From assembly GCA_021292165.1 (NCBI GenBank), contig CM037877.1:127538402-127602401 (forward strand): a DNA stretch of 64,000 nucleotides, read 5' to 3'. Both the position numbers and the translations under genes were made by a program. Each line of letters starts with the position of its first letter. The stretch's first letter is position 1. Below the pieces are notes generated by a model. It worked only from the letters and a program-made list of their open reading frames with translations, did not search any database and had not been told where the DNA came from. This document shows positions 31,428 through 43,720 of the stretch, in pieces. Origin of the DNA: Shinisaurus crocodilurus. Taxonomy: Eukaryota > Chordata > Lepidosauria > Squamata > Shinisauridae.

Positions 31428-31809
31428 TGTCAATATTCCGTGCCGGCTGCAAACAAATGTCTCCTGATGTTCATGTGCCTGTGACTCACCACAGGGTCTT
31501 GTGATTGCACGGGATGGCAAGGTGAGTAATTGTCCTATTTATAGGAGCAGTCTCTGCCTATAAATATAGCCAGAATCTTACTTTGAACTGTTCAGAATCT
31601 TCTGAACTGACCTGCCTCTGGATGCTGTAAGAGACAGTGAACCTAGCTCTTCTGAATAAGAGAAACCTGCATTGTTTGTAGAATGCCGTAATCTCATGTA
31701 CTTGAGTCCTATGATAATAAATGCAATAATATCTACTACTGCTTGCCTTCCTACTTCCGTGTGCTGCCAAGGATTACAGCTGAAGAAGTTTTCCCCTCGG
31801 TCTCTCACA
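31428..31809 (+). mobile_element. solo LTR, family C
   Basis: A 382-bp LTR from TGTCAATATTCC to GGTCTCTCACA, flanked by the perfect 5-bp repeat CCCTG (31423-31427 and 31810-31814). TATAAATA near 31558 and AATAAA near 31716 place promoter and poly-A signal in the plus orientation. The partial LTR at 63567-64000 shares GGTGAGTAAT...TATAGG and TCTTCTG(A/C)ATAAGAGAA blocks. Whether it belongs to an endogenous retrovirus or another LTR class cannot be told without internal genes. Confidence 0.8.
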
Positions 31810-31814
31810 CCCTG

Positions 31815-32766
31815 TGCTAGTGGAAGAAGATTAGTGAGTGACCCCATCCTGCTAAGTAGATATAACTCAGTGATAGGATCACACCGTCAGGGATCTTTTA
31901 ATTTACAAAGTCAGAAAAAAATGTTTTCCATGCAGAAAAGGAGAAAAATTTACAGTTTCTACCTACAGCTTCTGTGGAAAGATAGGAGATAATTTATTGT
32001 AATAAATAAATAATAAATACATTTCATCTTTGTCTAAGAATCCATCATGGCTCATAGAAATGTTTAACAAGTTCCCGAAGTGTAAACAATTTGTCCTTAG
32101 TCCATTTCCACCACCCCCAACACATCTGGAAGTCATAAAGCAAATACATTCTTCCTATGTGCATCTCATCTGGAAACCACATTCCTTAATCCAAGAAGAC
32201 TAAAAGCTGGTTCACATGGTTGTATTTGTGGTGAGGCACATGTTTTCTGCCAAGCAAGCACACAATGTGTTCACCAGGCATACATCTATAGCTGTCTATG
32301 AGCCATTATCAATCACTTTGTCATTTGGTTCCTGCCCTTCCTCCAAGGAGCTCAGGATGATGAACATGACGTTATCCCATCTTCAGAACAACCATGCAAG
32401 GTGGCTATACTGTGAAATAATGATTTGCCCAAGGCCAGCCAGTGAACTTCACGGTTGTGTGGGGATTTGAAGCCATGTCTTCCCACTCTTATCCTGTCCA
32501 AATATGATCACACTGGCTCAGAAAAGTGCTAGAAGAATGACAGAAATTGGGCACAACTTGTGCACAAATATATATGCATATGCCCAATGCACATGGCACT
32601 GTCTGTGTAATGGTGGGTGAGCACCTGCTCCCTCCTACCACATGTATGGGGTTTCAGTTTCGCCAGTCACATGAGCACACAGCTATGCCATGTCCCCATG
32701 TCTGGCAGAGAATAGGGGCCAACGTTGGGGGTAGGATGAAGGCACATTCCCACACCCACTTGATAT
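31815..32766. other. intergenic, no gene recognised
   Basis: No supported frame or element. 32290-32460 (TGCCCTTCCTCCAAGGAGCTCAGG... AAGGCCAGCCAGTGAACTTC) resembles an eroded tRNA-type SINE body but is too degraded to call. Confidence 0.35.
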
Positions 32767-32771
32767 ATATA

Positions 32772-33590
32772 TGTGGAGAAAGCCTGACACGAGTATGCAT
32801 GCACACGCACGCACGCACGCGCGCGCGCACACACACACGCACGCACACACACACACACACACACAGCCTCCGTCCAGGGGAGGGGGCGAGGAGGGGGGAT
32901 TGAGTTACAGGGAAGCAGCCAGACAGACCGGCATCCCCAACAATGGAGAGTCTCGGTTGAATTCCACAAAACCCAAGAAAGGACCATCAAGACCATCAAA
33001 CTATCAGGGCAGTCTCAAAGAGCTGTAAAGTACCCAGTACGTCACCTTCTTCCCAGGCAGGAATAAGCCCACCTGATACGAAGGGGCAGGCATAAGCCCC
33101 CACCTGACCTGGAGGGTGGGGAGAGCGGGAAACTCAGGGGTAGAAAACCCCTCTCCCTTCCTGTGAGGGGTTGTTGGGAACACAGGGTGCTTTGGAACAA
33201 GGTTCATCCTCCAAGCGGCGGCTGGAGTAAGCTGTTCTCATCCCCGGATCGGCGGACCGGGAGCCAGGCTGAAATTGACTAGCGTAAAGTCTTTAGTCTA
33301 AAGTAACTGACTAATCCCAATGCGCTAGCCTGGGAGCCTGTTTCATTGATAAACGTAGAGGTCACCTCAGGTTGTGTTGACATTATAGTATTCCTAGAAA
33401 GTTGTTAGTTCCGCTCCGTATCTTGTGTAAATAAATAAAGCCTTATTTGGTCATTTAAAGGGCTCTAGTTTCCTCTTGTGTACGCAAACCTCCTAGTCGG
33501 TTTCACTTGCTTGTACAGGCTGTAACTCAGTGCCGGTTAACCCGTTAAGCGCCGAACTCATGCATAGGACCCGGGTGCTGGTCCTTCACA
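32772..33590 (+). mobile_element. solo LTR, family A, full length
   Basis: An 819-bp LTR from TGTGGAGAAAGCC to GCTGGTCCTTCACA, with the perfect 5-bp repeat ATATA on both sides (32767-32771 and 33591-33595). AATAAA at 33429-33438 lies about 155 bp before the 3' end, as in the 7825-8568 copy. A long CA/CG tract (32806-32864) has expanded near its 5' end. With 49167-49982 (816 bp) it defines the full length of the family. Confidence 0.9.
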
Positions 33591-33948
33591 ATATAAATAT
33601 AATAAATAAAAAATAAATAAATACATTCCTAGTTAAATAAATAAATAGTTCCTAGTTTTCATGTCCTCTGTCACATCCATTTTCATTTTATTTTCCCTTC
33701 ATAAACCCTTTGGAGCAAATGCACTCTGTGGTACTGTGATCATCACAATCAGCTGATGCTTTAAACAGACTCCCTGCAAGCAACTCTGGCTGCAAACTGT
33801 AATGCAGAGTGAAGCAAGGAAGGCTGGAGTGGGTGGAGGATGAGGCCTGCTGCCGCCAAGTGGAAAGGGGCCTCTGAGCTGATGCAGGACTAATACATAG
33901 ACAACACCCTCAGTATCCCCTCCCCTTTTTCACAGGTACAAAGAGTTC

Positions 33949-34131
33949 TGTGGAGAAAAAGCCAAGTCAGGTACAGCCCCCCCCCCCCACGGCCATACAC
34001 ATCAAGGCTTCTGCCTAGGGCAGAAGCAGTTCAGCTCCAGACAGTCATTTACATCAGCCTTCATTTACATGTACCTCAATAGGCCATCTCCCCATCTCCC
34101 CCAAGCGCTTCCCCGGCCCCGGTCCTTTACA
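33949..34131 (+). mobile_element. solo LTR, family A, internally deleted
   Basis: Starts TGTGGAGAAAAAGCC and ends CCCGGTCCTTTACA. It is flanked by the perfect 5-bp repeat AGTTC (33944-33948 and 34132-34136). The first 170 bp or so match the family (CTGCCTAGGGCAGAAG, AGTCATTTACATCAGCC), then the sequence jumps to the last dozen bases. About 640 bp are missing, including the poly-A signal. Confidence 0.85.
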
Positions 34132-34136
34132 AGTTC

Positions 34137-34689
34137 AGTAGACCACATTGGTTCTGAAACTTTGCTTTATTGAGGACTATGGTTCTATATTTGCTTACTG
34201 TTTGTGGACCACCATTAAAAAAAATTATGATAGTCTCATGGCAAGATACTTAAAAGGGACCTTCTTCAAAGCCTTTCAACTTTGTAATCTAGGTTCTATT
34301 CCTCCTCCCATAATTGAGGATTCTAATGCAGCCACTCACTCTGCTAAAGAATCAACTAATCTTTTCAGCTGAAGTTTTAAATCATAAAACTTCAGCAAAA
34401 ACTGCAACTTGCCTTTTCAGCATGTAGTGGAAACTTGTAAGAAATCTGATGAAGTGGGCTGCAGTTCATGAAAGCTCATGCCATAATACATTTGGTAATC
34501 TTAAAAGGGCCACGTAATTCTTCTTCTTTTCTTTTTCTTTTTTTCATTGCAACAGACCAACATAGCTACCCCACTGGAAATCCTAAGATTCTTCATAATT
34601 TTTCTCTCTTATTTTCATCATGGCCTCAGGGAGTACTGGTGGTCCCCAGCTGGTACTGGTGGTTCCAGCTGGTTCCAGCAGTTGAACCA
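34137..34689. other. intergenic, no gene recognised
   Basis: AT-rich sequence with no supported coding frame. 34440-34570 (TGAAGTGGGCTGCAGTTCATG, CATTGCAACAGACCAACAT) looks like an old repeat but was not assigned. Confidence 0.35.
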
Positions 34690-35268
34690 GCTGGAAACAG
34701 TGACCACAGTGCTATCAAATTTAATTTATATTTAAGTGGGAAATTGCCAAGGGAGTCCAACACACTCACATTTAACTTCAAAAGAGGAAACTTCTCTAAA
34801 ATGAGGGAACTGGTAAAAAGAAGAAGAAGAAGAAGAAGTTGAAAGGGCGAGTCAAGAGAGTTACATCTCTTCAAAATTCTTGGAAGTTACCAAAACCACA
34901 TAAATAGAAGCTCAGCTAGAATGTAGGCCACAGATCAGGAAAGGTAGCACCAAGTCCAAGAGGTCACCAACATGGTTAACAAGCAATGGCAAGGAAGTTA
35001 TTAGAAAAAAGAAGTCTTGCTTCAGAAAATGGAAGTCTTGCCAAAAAGGAACGCAGACTTGCACAAAGGAAATGCAAACAGACAAGAAGAGATGCAAAAA
35101 AGCAGTTTGAGGAGCACATCACTAATAACATCAAGGCCAACAATAAATAATTATTTAAATATATCAGAAGCAGGAAACTGGCTAGGGACTGCTGGGTGAC
35201 AATGGAGTCAAAGGAGTTCTAAAGGAGGATAAAGAGATTGCAGAGAAGCTGGATGAATTATTTTCATC
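34690..35268 (+). mobile_element. CR1-like LINE ORF2 fragment, left part
   Basis: Broken frames carry LINE ORF2 linker features: DHSAIKFNLYLSGK, FNFKRGNFSKMRE, then a basic region and KEDKEIAEKLDELFSS just before the LTR. This is the segment between endonuclease and reverse transcriptase in CR1-type elements. An (AGA)n run at 34817-34837 is embedded. It continues at 36250. Confidence 0.7.
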
Positions 35269-36179
35269 TGTGGAGGAAGGGGGGGCTGGCTGGCCCACCA
35301 CACCCCCCACCCTTTCCTACTCCAAAGGAACCAAGACCCCCAGAGATCTCAAGGTACCAGATTGCCAGCCTCAGCTGTCTGCAATCCTATTTGGATCTCT
35401 GTTGAGGGACTCGCCTTTAATTTCTGTAAACTGGATTTAGATACGGAAGCCACAGAGTACTACAAAACCCATGTGGGGTAAAACCAAGACAAGGTTTATT
35501 CTGGTAGCATTTTACAACAAGATTAGGGAAATGAGAGAAGCACACAAAATAAAGAGAGAGACACGTTAGTACACAGTAAAGCTGCAAAACAATAAAACCT
35601 GATTCCTTAATATCTCTCAGGCACACACCTGTTACCTGAGGGTGTTCTCTTCAAGGGTTAAATCCAGCAAAGCCTCACTGCCCGAGGGAGATTACCACAC
35701 CTACCCGAAGGTCCGAGATGGGTAAAACTCCCACAAGGCTTGCCTTTACTAGAGCCCTCAATCCAGCTAATTTCACCAGGAGCTGCCTGGGGTCCTTGGC
35801 TTACTGCCATTACCACAGCCGGGTAGAACAAAGACCAAAACCCACACTTTGGGAAATATACCTTTTCCCCCCCTCCCCTCCTCTGCTGCCTCTTAGCCAA
35901 TCACCATGCACCTCACCTGGCCAGGCAGGGGGAAGGGAACTCATGACTCATGGCTTGAACTATTTACATATGAAAGCCCTAGGCCAGCTTCTCCAGGCAT
36001 CTAGGCCCATTCATTCCATCCGAGGCTTTCGTTTCCTCCCAGCCCCCTCAACTGGCCCCACTTGGTTTACACATGAGGAGGCGTGTGTGTGTGTGTGTGC
36101 ATGCAGGAACCCCCAAAGGCCCCTTTCTCCTCACGCTAACTATGCACACCCCACCCACCCCAGCCGGTTCACACATGAG

Positions 36180-36218
<39 letters not shown>

Positions 36219-36244
36219 AACCCCCAAAGGCTCTTTTCTTCACA
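35269..36244 (-). mobile_element. solo LTR, family B
   Basis: A 976-bp LTR. On the minus strand it starts TGTGAAGAAAAG and ends CTCCACA. The perfect 5-bp repeat TCATC flanks it (35264-35268 and 36245-36249). It was inserted into the CR1-like LINE, whose coding sense resumes right after the duplication. The same termini occur in the LTR at 61453-62186, which adjoins a Gypsy pol, so this is a Gypsy LTR. GT microsatellites (36184-36217) lie near its 5' end. Confidence 0.88.
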
Positions 36245-36249
36245 TCATC

Positions 36250-36560
36250 AGTCTTCACTACAGAAGATCTACGTAGGGCAGACACCTGTATCTGAGCTGA
36301 TATTTTCAGGAAGGGAGTCTGAGGAACTGAGCCAAATAGTGGTGAGAAGAGATGATATTTTCAACTTCATTGACAAACTGAAAGCCAGCAAATCACCAGG
36401 CCCAGATGGTATCCATCCTAAAGTCTTTAAAGAACTCAAATGTGAAACTGCCGATCTTCTAACAAAAATATATAACATGTACCTAAGATTTGCTACCAGA
36501 GGACTGGAGAGTGGACAATGTAAAGGGACCTGGGGCGGGGAGATATGGGAAATTACAGGC
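36250..36560 (+). mobile_element. CR1-like LINE ORF2 fragment, right part
   Basis: Translation contains IDKLKASKSPGPDGIHPKVF, the start of a CR1-type reverse transcriptase (KSPGPDGIHP box). Continuous with 34690-35268 after removing the LTR. It ends where GGGTGTAATCCTATGCGTG, a foldback-repeat arm, begins. Confidence 0.8.
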
Positions 36561-36599
36561 TGGTTAGCTTAGGGTGTAATCCTATGCGTGTTAGTGGGG

Positions 36600-36870
36600 T
36601 GGCAAAATTTCCTGGTGACACCGAATTATTTATGGTGGTTAAAACAAAAAGGGATTGCGAGGTACTGCAAAAGGATTTCTCCAAACTGGGAGAATGGACA
36701 TCAAAATGTCCATCTAGTGTAGAATGCAGCAGTTGGGGTGCTCACTGGGGCACCCAGCTATGTGCACGTAAGACCTGTGCTAAAAGAACTGCACAGGCTG
36801 CCTATTAGCTACTGAGCCATGTTCAAGGTTATGGTATTGTCATATAAAGTCCTAAACAACTTTTATGATT
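36600..36870 (+). mobile_element. LINE scraps (CR1-like, then L2-like)
   Basis: 36600-36700 reads VAKFPGDTELFMVVKTK, a mutated FADDTKLF reverse-transcriptase box. 36750-36865 reads LKELHRLPISY and VLSYKVLNNF, the C-terminal region of L2 ORF2. Both are short relics. Confidence 0.55.
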
Positions 36871-37689
36871 ATAAAAATGACAGCTGTTGAGCTAATAACT
36901 TGAGAGTTGGCATTCACGCTCTACCGGAAGAGTTCTACATTTGTGCAGAATTCCAAACTGATCTACTATACATTGCTACAGGTACAACAAGTTAAAATTG
37001 CTGATAATTGACACATTTGTATTTTTTACTCCAAGCTGTGGCTTTGCATATCATATATTTCTTTCAAACTTTGGTGAAAACTACTGATGTACATTATTCA
37101 GGCTTGTTGCGGAGATGTGCCTTTCATTGGTTTGGTGATGTTCTGAGCAGCAGTTCAAAAGTTATTAAGGTTTTTCTGCCCCATGAAAGCCTATGACAGT
37201 AACTGCTGGCAAAATTATGCCGAGCATGCAATATCACAAATTGTTCTTGCTTATAACCTACTTTCCATGCACCCACACTTCTCCTTGGTCAGCAAAGTTG
37301 CCCCACATTGTCCTGCTCCTGTATTGCTTTATGAAGCATCTAGCCTTACTGCTGTTCAATGCATCCTGCCAGCTACTGATGTAAGCAACAAAGTGGCATG
37401 GGCCAACTCACAGGGGGATTCCTCTTGCAAAACAGTAAGTCTCAAACGGTTCATAAGACAATACAGGACCAGGACAATGTGGGGCATCTTTGCTGGTCCC
37501 AGGCACTCCATCCACACCATCTGGATTTGGGCTGGAAAGACTATGAAAAAAAGTGGTGAATGGAGGGTAAGTTGTTAGCTAGCACAATTTGTGACATTGC
37601 ACAACATCATTACTGATCACAGGGCATGTCAGTTAAGGCATCAGCCTTTGCTTCCAATTTCCTGGCTTTGTGGAACTTGAACCAACATG
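36871..37689. other. unassigned sequence, possible degraded retroelement
   Basis: A 131-codon frame at 37183-37578 has no family I recognise. It lies just upstream of a Gypsy RNase H relic and in the same orientation, so it could be degraded pol, but no motif proves it. Confidence 0.3.
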
Positions 37690-37862
37690 AGGTAGCCTTA
37701 ACTCCTTTCTTAAACTGGCGGCAGGTTTTTTGATCATTGAATTATGTATCAACCTGGAAGAATGAATGTGGATGCTGATCTTTTGTCATGCATGCCTCTT
37801 CAGATATATCAAATGATAGAACAATGCACTGAGGCATTCAGAAGGACTGAATGAAAGTAAGC
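37690..37862 (+). pseudogene. Gypsy-type RNase H C-terminal relic
   Basis: Reads IMYQPGRMNVDADLLSCMPL near 37741, the end of the Ty3/Gypsy RNase H domain (usually YxPGxxNxxADxLSR). The flanking sequence is frameshifted. Confidence 0.55.
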
Positions 37863-39046
37863 TAATATTTATTTTCAAAGTCAGAAAAGGCTAGCTGGGA
37901 AAGGGAGGACTATTAGGCAGTGGAGGCTCGTCATACAGTGCAGAGGGGGCAGAGCCCCACTTAACCTGCCCTGCCTAACCTGCTTCTCATTGCTGGTGTC
38001 CCAGACCTTGTTTCCCTCCATAGGATGCAACGTAAAGTGGCTGGCGGCAGCAGCACTGCAACACTGTTGTTTTTCTTTTCTTCCTGCTTTGACTAGGGGG
38101 AATGCCAGGTATGTGCAATAAGTCACACATGCTCAGAACATTCCCCCAGGAACCACTGTTTTTTTTTCTCTGCAAATGTCTGTAGGGGAAGAGAAGGCTT
38201 TTCAAGGAGAGGCCAGGGCTGCCTGTTCCTTCGCCAGCCAAAAGCCTGCATTACTCAGGAGGGCCCTCTGGCTGTGAGCTGGAAAGAAAACTGATTGGTT
38301 GTTTTCCCTCCCTCCCTTCATCTATCTCATGGCTATATGGGCAAAGGGGAGTCAGCCCTCAGCCAATCAGACATCTGCAGAATCACCCCATCTGTGCAAT
38401 GCAAGGGGGCAGGGAGATCACAGTTACAAAGTAGGAGCAGCAGCAGCTTCTCTCTGTTCCACTGTGTATATAACGATGTGTGTGGACAGACCCATAGTTA
38501 GAGAAGGAGAAGAAGAGAAGGGTGAGAAACAGAGAAAGACACACTTGTTGAATGATATGTGTTTGGGGTGATTATTTATGTAGCTTCTCAAATCCATGAA
38601 GCATATTTAGCTTAACCCTATCCCCATGGACACTGAGGGGAGGTGGGGGGATGCTCTGACTGCTGCTTCCATTGGAGCTCTTTACATGGCCTCAAAGCAG
38701 CCCACCAGCCAATTATGTTGTGTGGAAGTGAGAAAGTGCTGTCACAATAGCAGTGCAACACTGCTGTTTGTTGTTGTTTGTTGTTGTTGGGTTGAGCATC
38801 CTGTTCTGAAGGAACAGGCTCTTTTCTTCTCGAACTTAGCAGAGAGAGGAGGAGAGCAAGTAACTACAAGGAGATCACAATCATAATCTTTTATACAATA
38901 CTGTTTGTGTGAGACTGTGCGTGTTGTGCTTGCTGGGCAATGGCCAGACACGGATGCCACCTCAGCTCACCTCAGATTCAAGCATCCCCCAAAATGGTAT
39001 TTATAAGTCATTTACTTTCATTCTTTTGCTGCTGCTGCTATTTTTA

Positions 39047-39137
39047 CAGTGCAATCCTCTACATGTTTACTCAGAAGTAAGCTCCATTGCGTTAAATGGG
39101 ACTTACTCCCAGGTAAGTGTGTATAGGATTGCAGCCT
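39047..39137. repeat. foldback repeat, best-preserved copy
   Basis: CAGTGCAATCCTCTACATG at the left pairs with the GTGTATAGGATTGCAGCC end, and TTACTCAGAAGTAAG pairs imperfectly with the CTTACTCCCAGGTAAG side. It nests inside the hAT element at 37918-40637. Confidence 0.75.
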
Positions 39138-40039
39138 TACAATCTGAACTGGTTGGAAAGTTAAAAATCAGTTGTAGGTTCAGGCTTGTAATGCTTGTAC
39201 ATTTTTCTGCATTTAAAAATACTGGGCAACGAAAATTAATGTTTTTAACTGGTATGATTGATGTGGTATGTAATTGGGTGAACTGTGTCCTGTGGTGAGT
39301 GTATGTATGCTCTGTTGAGTGTTGAGCTTTTCCTGCTGGTGTGTAAAGACAGAATTTGGGGGAGGGGGACTGGCTGGCTGGATGTGATATTTACGTTTCA
39401 GCCATATCATGAGGTGATCTTTTGATCAAAATATCTCTTTTGATCTTTTCCTGCTAGTGTGTAAAGCAGTCTGTGAAGACAGAATGTGGGGTGGGGTGGC
39501 TAGATATCATATTTATGGGTCATGTTTCCATTACATGTAAAAAGTTTACTATTTTTTATTTATGCTGCAATTCCATGTACTCTTAACCAGGAGATAATTC
39601 CATTGTAATTATCAATCCTTCCTCTCTTCCCCCCTCTTTCTTTCTCTTGGGGGTGGGGGGTGGCTATTACAACTGAGGCTGCAAATATATACTCCCTTGC
39701 CTGGGAATATGCTTCCAAGTAGAACACATGTACAGAATTTGCCCAAGATGCCTTAAACCACATTAGGCTATTATGACCAAGTGAGATCACCCACCAAGTG
39801 AGGGGTGGAGAAATGGGGCATGATTAAGCTAAAGTAACACACTTTTAATTTCATCGTTCTCAGTTCTTAAGTACATGCTAAAATGGATTTGCTGGAGCCC
39901 GTCAAGGTTGCTGCTGGTTGCTGTAGCATCCTTTCATACTCCCCCTCCCCTTTTTAAAATATAGTCTTGGAGCAGCTGGCTGGGCATGTAGATGGTTACA
40001 GATGCTCATCTTTTTTTATTTTTAAAATATTTATTTAAA

Positions 40040-40318
40040 ACTATTTATTATCATTTATTTATTTTATTTATTATCATATTTATACCCCGCCTTTTTTCCT
40101 GCAAGGAACCCAAGGCGGCTTACATAATCCTCCTCCTCCTCCCCCCCTCCTCCTCTCCACTTTCTCCTCACAACAACCTTGTGAGGTAGGTTAGGCTGAG
40201 AGTCAGTGACTGGCCCAAAGTCACCCAAGTGAGTTTCATGGCAGAGCGGGGGCTAGAACCTGGATCTCCTGAGTCCTAGTCCAACACTCTCACCACTATG
40301 CCACACTGGCTAGTAAAC
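40040..40318 (-). mobile_element. tRNA-derived SINE
   Basis: On the minus strand it starts near CTAGCCAGTGTGGCATAG with an A-box-like TGGCATAGTGG. A B-box-like GGTTCTAGCCC follows about 50 bp later, then a conserved body (CACTTGGGTGACTTTGGGCC), CCTAACCTACCTCACAAGG and a 3' end AAAGGCGGGGTATAAAT with an AT-rich tail. RNA polymerase III promoter boxes and the LINE-type tail fit a tRNA-SINE mobilised by an L2-like LINE. Confidence 0.85.
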
Positions 40319-40321
40319 TAT

Positions 40322-40520
40322 TTATTTATTTATTTATTTTAGAGTATTATTATCCCACTCCTCAGCCAAAAAGGCTCCTGGAGCAGCCTACAAATAATCA
40401 GTAAAAGAAGGCAGTCCCTGCCCATAGGCTTACAATCCATAAAGACACGACATGCAAGGAAAAAGGAATAGGGAGGGATAAGGAAAAAGTTACGGCTGCA
40501 ATCCTGGGTTTGCAAGAGAG
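40322..40520 (-). mobile_element. retroposon 3' tail, (TAAA)n end
   Basis: The reverse complement matches 16868-16976 (GGGCAGGGACTG, TTTTTGGCTGAGGAGTGGG). It starts with TTTATTTATTTATTTATT on the plus strand. Confidence 0.6.
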
Positions 40521-40645
40521 AAAGCTGTGGTGTCACAAACTAGGTATGGTTGGCCCCGTGCCTGTGACCCCCCGTGGCTCCACCTCTGCTGACCTACTGT
40601 CCGCCCCACCAGTAAGATCGTCCATGAGCCGCCACTGCTATTAGG

Positions 40646-43600
40646 TGATTACAGTACGATCTACAGGATGTCTTCTGGTTCTATGATTCTCTGTGGAGTT
40701 CCACATGTACAAATTAGAATCACAAAAATGTGAAGTTCCTACTGAACTACTTCTTCTAGTTACTTTTGAAACTATCCCTCCCACTATGCATTTTGTAAAA
40801 GCTGCATGCCTGAACCCCAAATGTCTCTCTACATTTATAAGAGTGACAAGCAGGTGAACAGATTTAACAGTTGTAGGGATGGCTGAACTGCAGGCTGCTC
40901 AATCCAAAATAGAGTTGGCCCCCTTGAGCACCTCCCTTAAATTTTGACTGCTCGGTGTGTCTGTGTGTGTGTGCGCGCGATTCATTGTGTGATTCAATGT
41001 TTGACCTGCTGGTTGAAGGGGCCAATTCTGCTTTTGCAAGCTGGCTGGCTGGCTGGCATGAACAACACACACTGACAGAGAAAGGTCAGTTGAAGCATGG
41101 TCCCCTCTCTGTCGGCACTCTGCAAGATTCCAGGCAGCTTGTTAACCAGCTAAAGCTGGTAAACAGATGTGGCATGTATGTACCATGTTTCATTATTTGC
41201 GAGAGCTGCTGTTAAAATTAGATAGAATTTTGTATAATCATATTTAATAGTGGTGGAGATTTTCCCCTTCTTCTCTCCTGTTTTGCAATGACCTTTGGTT
41301 TTAAGTAAATACAGATTTATTGGATTGGGAATTGATACTACTGGCCACACCTGGGAATAAAAAACTGTCCACAGTAGTTGATGTAAGATTTATTCAATAA
41401 ATAAAATAAAAAAACATGGACTAAGAATATGGTATTTCCCTACTGCTGTAACAAATGTTCTTCAGAATAAAATACTAGGGAAATGAATGCAGGGGAAGCC
41501 CTGTGGAAATATTGTTTCCCTTCTAGAATAATATGGAACTAGCCAAGACAAGATAGTGTTCCAGCACTAACATATCCACTGGCCTTTGTCCACCTGCTGT
41601 ATGGTTTTAGCCTGGAATTGGGTTAATATACTGAACTGCTGTATTTGAGTATGGCTATTCCTCTCCCACTCCACAATTTTTTAGTTTACACTAAAATTCA
41701 AGAATATTTGCTGAGAGAATAAAGTATTAGACCTGCCAGCACCATCCAATGAAAAGGGGGAGGGCAACTGAATTTACATAAATTTACACAGAACTAAGCC
41801 AACTGGCAGAATAGTGCAATGGCTGCTGGTGAGACAAAGGTTCCCTCTTCTGCCTACAGACATTTTCTGTGGGGGCCCAGATGGCATTGCGTCTGTCAGC
41901 TTGTTGATTTCCGGGACTGGCCAGTTGCCAGCCACTACGCCTCCAGTCTAAAAATGCAAGGCAGGGTTCCATCCGCAGCACAAACAAGTAATTCCACACA
42001 ATACTTCTACCAGTAACTTCATGCCAGCTTAGAAAGGTCCACCATTTGATCTGGGTCTTGACAGAGTTGCCATCCCTTGAAGCCAGGGACATGTGCAAAG
42101 ATTTAGTTTCTGTTGATATCTCTGTTATGAAACGGGGGGTCTAGATAGCTGGACAGAATAGGTTATGGTCATAGAACATAATAGCAGGTAATTGGCTATT
42201 CATTATTGATTGTTGATCAATTTAAAGCAAGGTATACGGTAAAAAAAAGTTAATCTTAGCTCTGCACCCTCAGTATTGGACTATAAATTAGAGGGTACCA
42301 ACCAAAGAAATCTTGGACACTTGAAAGGTGGTCACTGCAAAACATTAGTTCAATGTGATACCCAAAAAGCCACAAAGAGAATGTTAGCAACTATTTAAAT
42401 GGTTCAGGATAAGCATATTTGCAGGGCTGCTTTCTCTCACATGAGCCCACCCACCTGTTGTGATCATCAGAGGCCCTGCTTTGTATCCTGTCGGCATCTG
42501 TGAGGTTTGGTTGGCTTAAACAACTTTCAGTTGCAATGTCCATGTTGTAGAACTCCCCGCTCTTGGAGGCCATATTGGAGAAACTGTTCTGGGCACCACC
42601 ACAAAATGGCTGCCATGAGAGGCATGATAAAGGACAAGCAATCATTTCACAGCAATCCCAGCTGCTGGTAAGAAACTGTGTTAATTAAAAAGAAAAAAAA
42701 GTGGGCGTGTAGGGCACCTCAGTGGGCACCAGGAAAGGCACCCATGCTCACCACACTGCCTACCCCATGTATATTGCTTTAATTGATGTTGTGAACTGCC
42801 TTAGGAGCTCTGTGATGGACAAAATAATGAAATATAAATATTTTTAATAAAATAAAATTATTAGAGAGAAAGCAGCAGGAACAGTCTCTCACCATACCAC
42901 AGTCTTTCAGATCAAATGAGATTATTCCCCAGAAGCGCCTATATTTTTGATGATTATGCTATATAAAAGGTAACCAAAATAAATACCTTAAAATATGCTG
43001 CTGCTGTGGTTGCAGTTGTTGTTTGCAATTTACTCTTTAATGCATCCAAGAGTTATGAACCAGGAACCTCACCTCCCAAAGGTCAAACTACACATTGTGT
43101 TAAGCACATGCTTTATATCACCCCCACCATTTGCCTCTGAAGGTGCAATTTGCAGGAAATAGCACCTTTGGGGGTAAATAGCAAAGGTGATTTTTTGCAT
43201 GAAAAGAGTATACGGAGGAAAGCATTAAACCTCCATGCCTCAAGTTCTGATTCAGATATCCCCTGCCCAAGGGGGCTGCTTTGTGTGTGTGTGTGTGTGT
43301 GGACAGCTTTAAATTGTGTACTTAACATTGCATAACATGTAGTTTGACTCTGAGGCTGGAATCATCTAACCCAGGACTGTCTGTATTTGGGCCTCCTGTG
43401 TTCTTCATACACAGCACAGCAGGGCATAGGGGTGTTCAGCAACAGCCCTGGAAACTGGTAGGCAGTATGAAGCCCCTGGATTGTCTGAGTCCAGTATATC
43501 ACTGGGAACTTGGCCTTTTGTTTTGCCCTTGCCTGGTGAACAGATGGAGACCTTCCACCTGCTGCACTTCAGTCTCAGCTTTCTAGGCTAGCTACTGAGT

Positions 43601-43712
43601 TTTCAAGGTCTTTGGTTTGGCCAGGCCCTGACACTGTGCTTCCCCAAGATGTCTTTGCATACCTGTACTGAAACCTCAAATGTTAGTGTCTTTCCCTGCA
43701 AGTGACTTGTGC
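40646..43712. other. 3 kb intergenic, no gene recognised
   Basis: No supported coding frame. 42770-42855 (TTGTGAACTGCCTTAGGAGC ... AATAAAATAAAATTATT) looks like an old LINE/SINE tail. GT repeats lie at 40957-40975 and 43280-43300. The rest was not assigned. Confidence 0.4.
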
Positions 43713-43720
43713 TTCTAGCC

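Larger units (their letters stand above)
37918..40637. mobile_element. 2.7-kb hAT-type element without transposase
   Basis: Ends CAGTGGAGGCTCGTCA and CCATGAGCCGCCACTG form an imperfect terminal inverted repeat. The perfect 8-bp repeat CTATTAGG flanks it (37910-37917 and 40638-40645). It contains a foldback repeat (39047-39137), a SINE (40040-40318) and a second retroposon tail (40322-40520) but no transposase-like frame. It is therefore non-autonomous, or its coding part was lost. Confidence 0.85.

Noticed and set aside
35718..36572. 284-codon open frame
   Set aside because: A chance fusion of antisense LTR sequence and the LINE reverse transcriptase across a target duplication.
37183..37578. 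131-codon open frame as a real gene
   Set aside because: No recognisable motif and ordinary length for chance frames here; left as unassigned.
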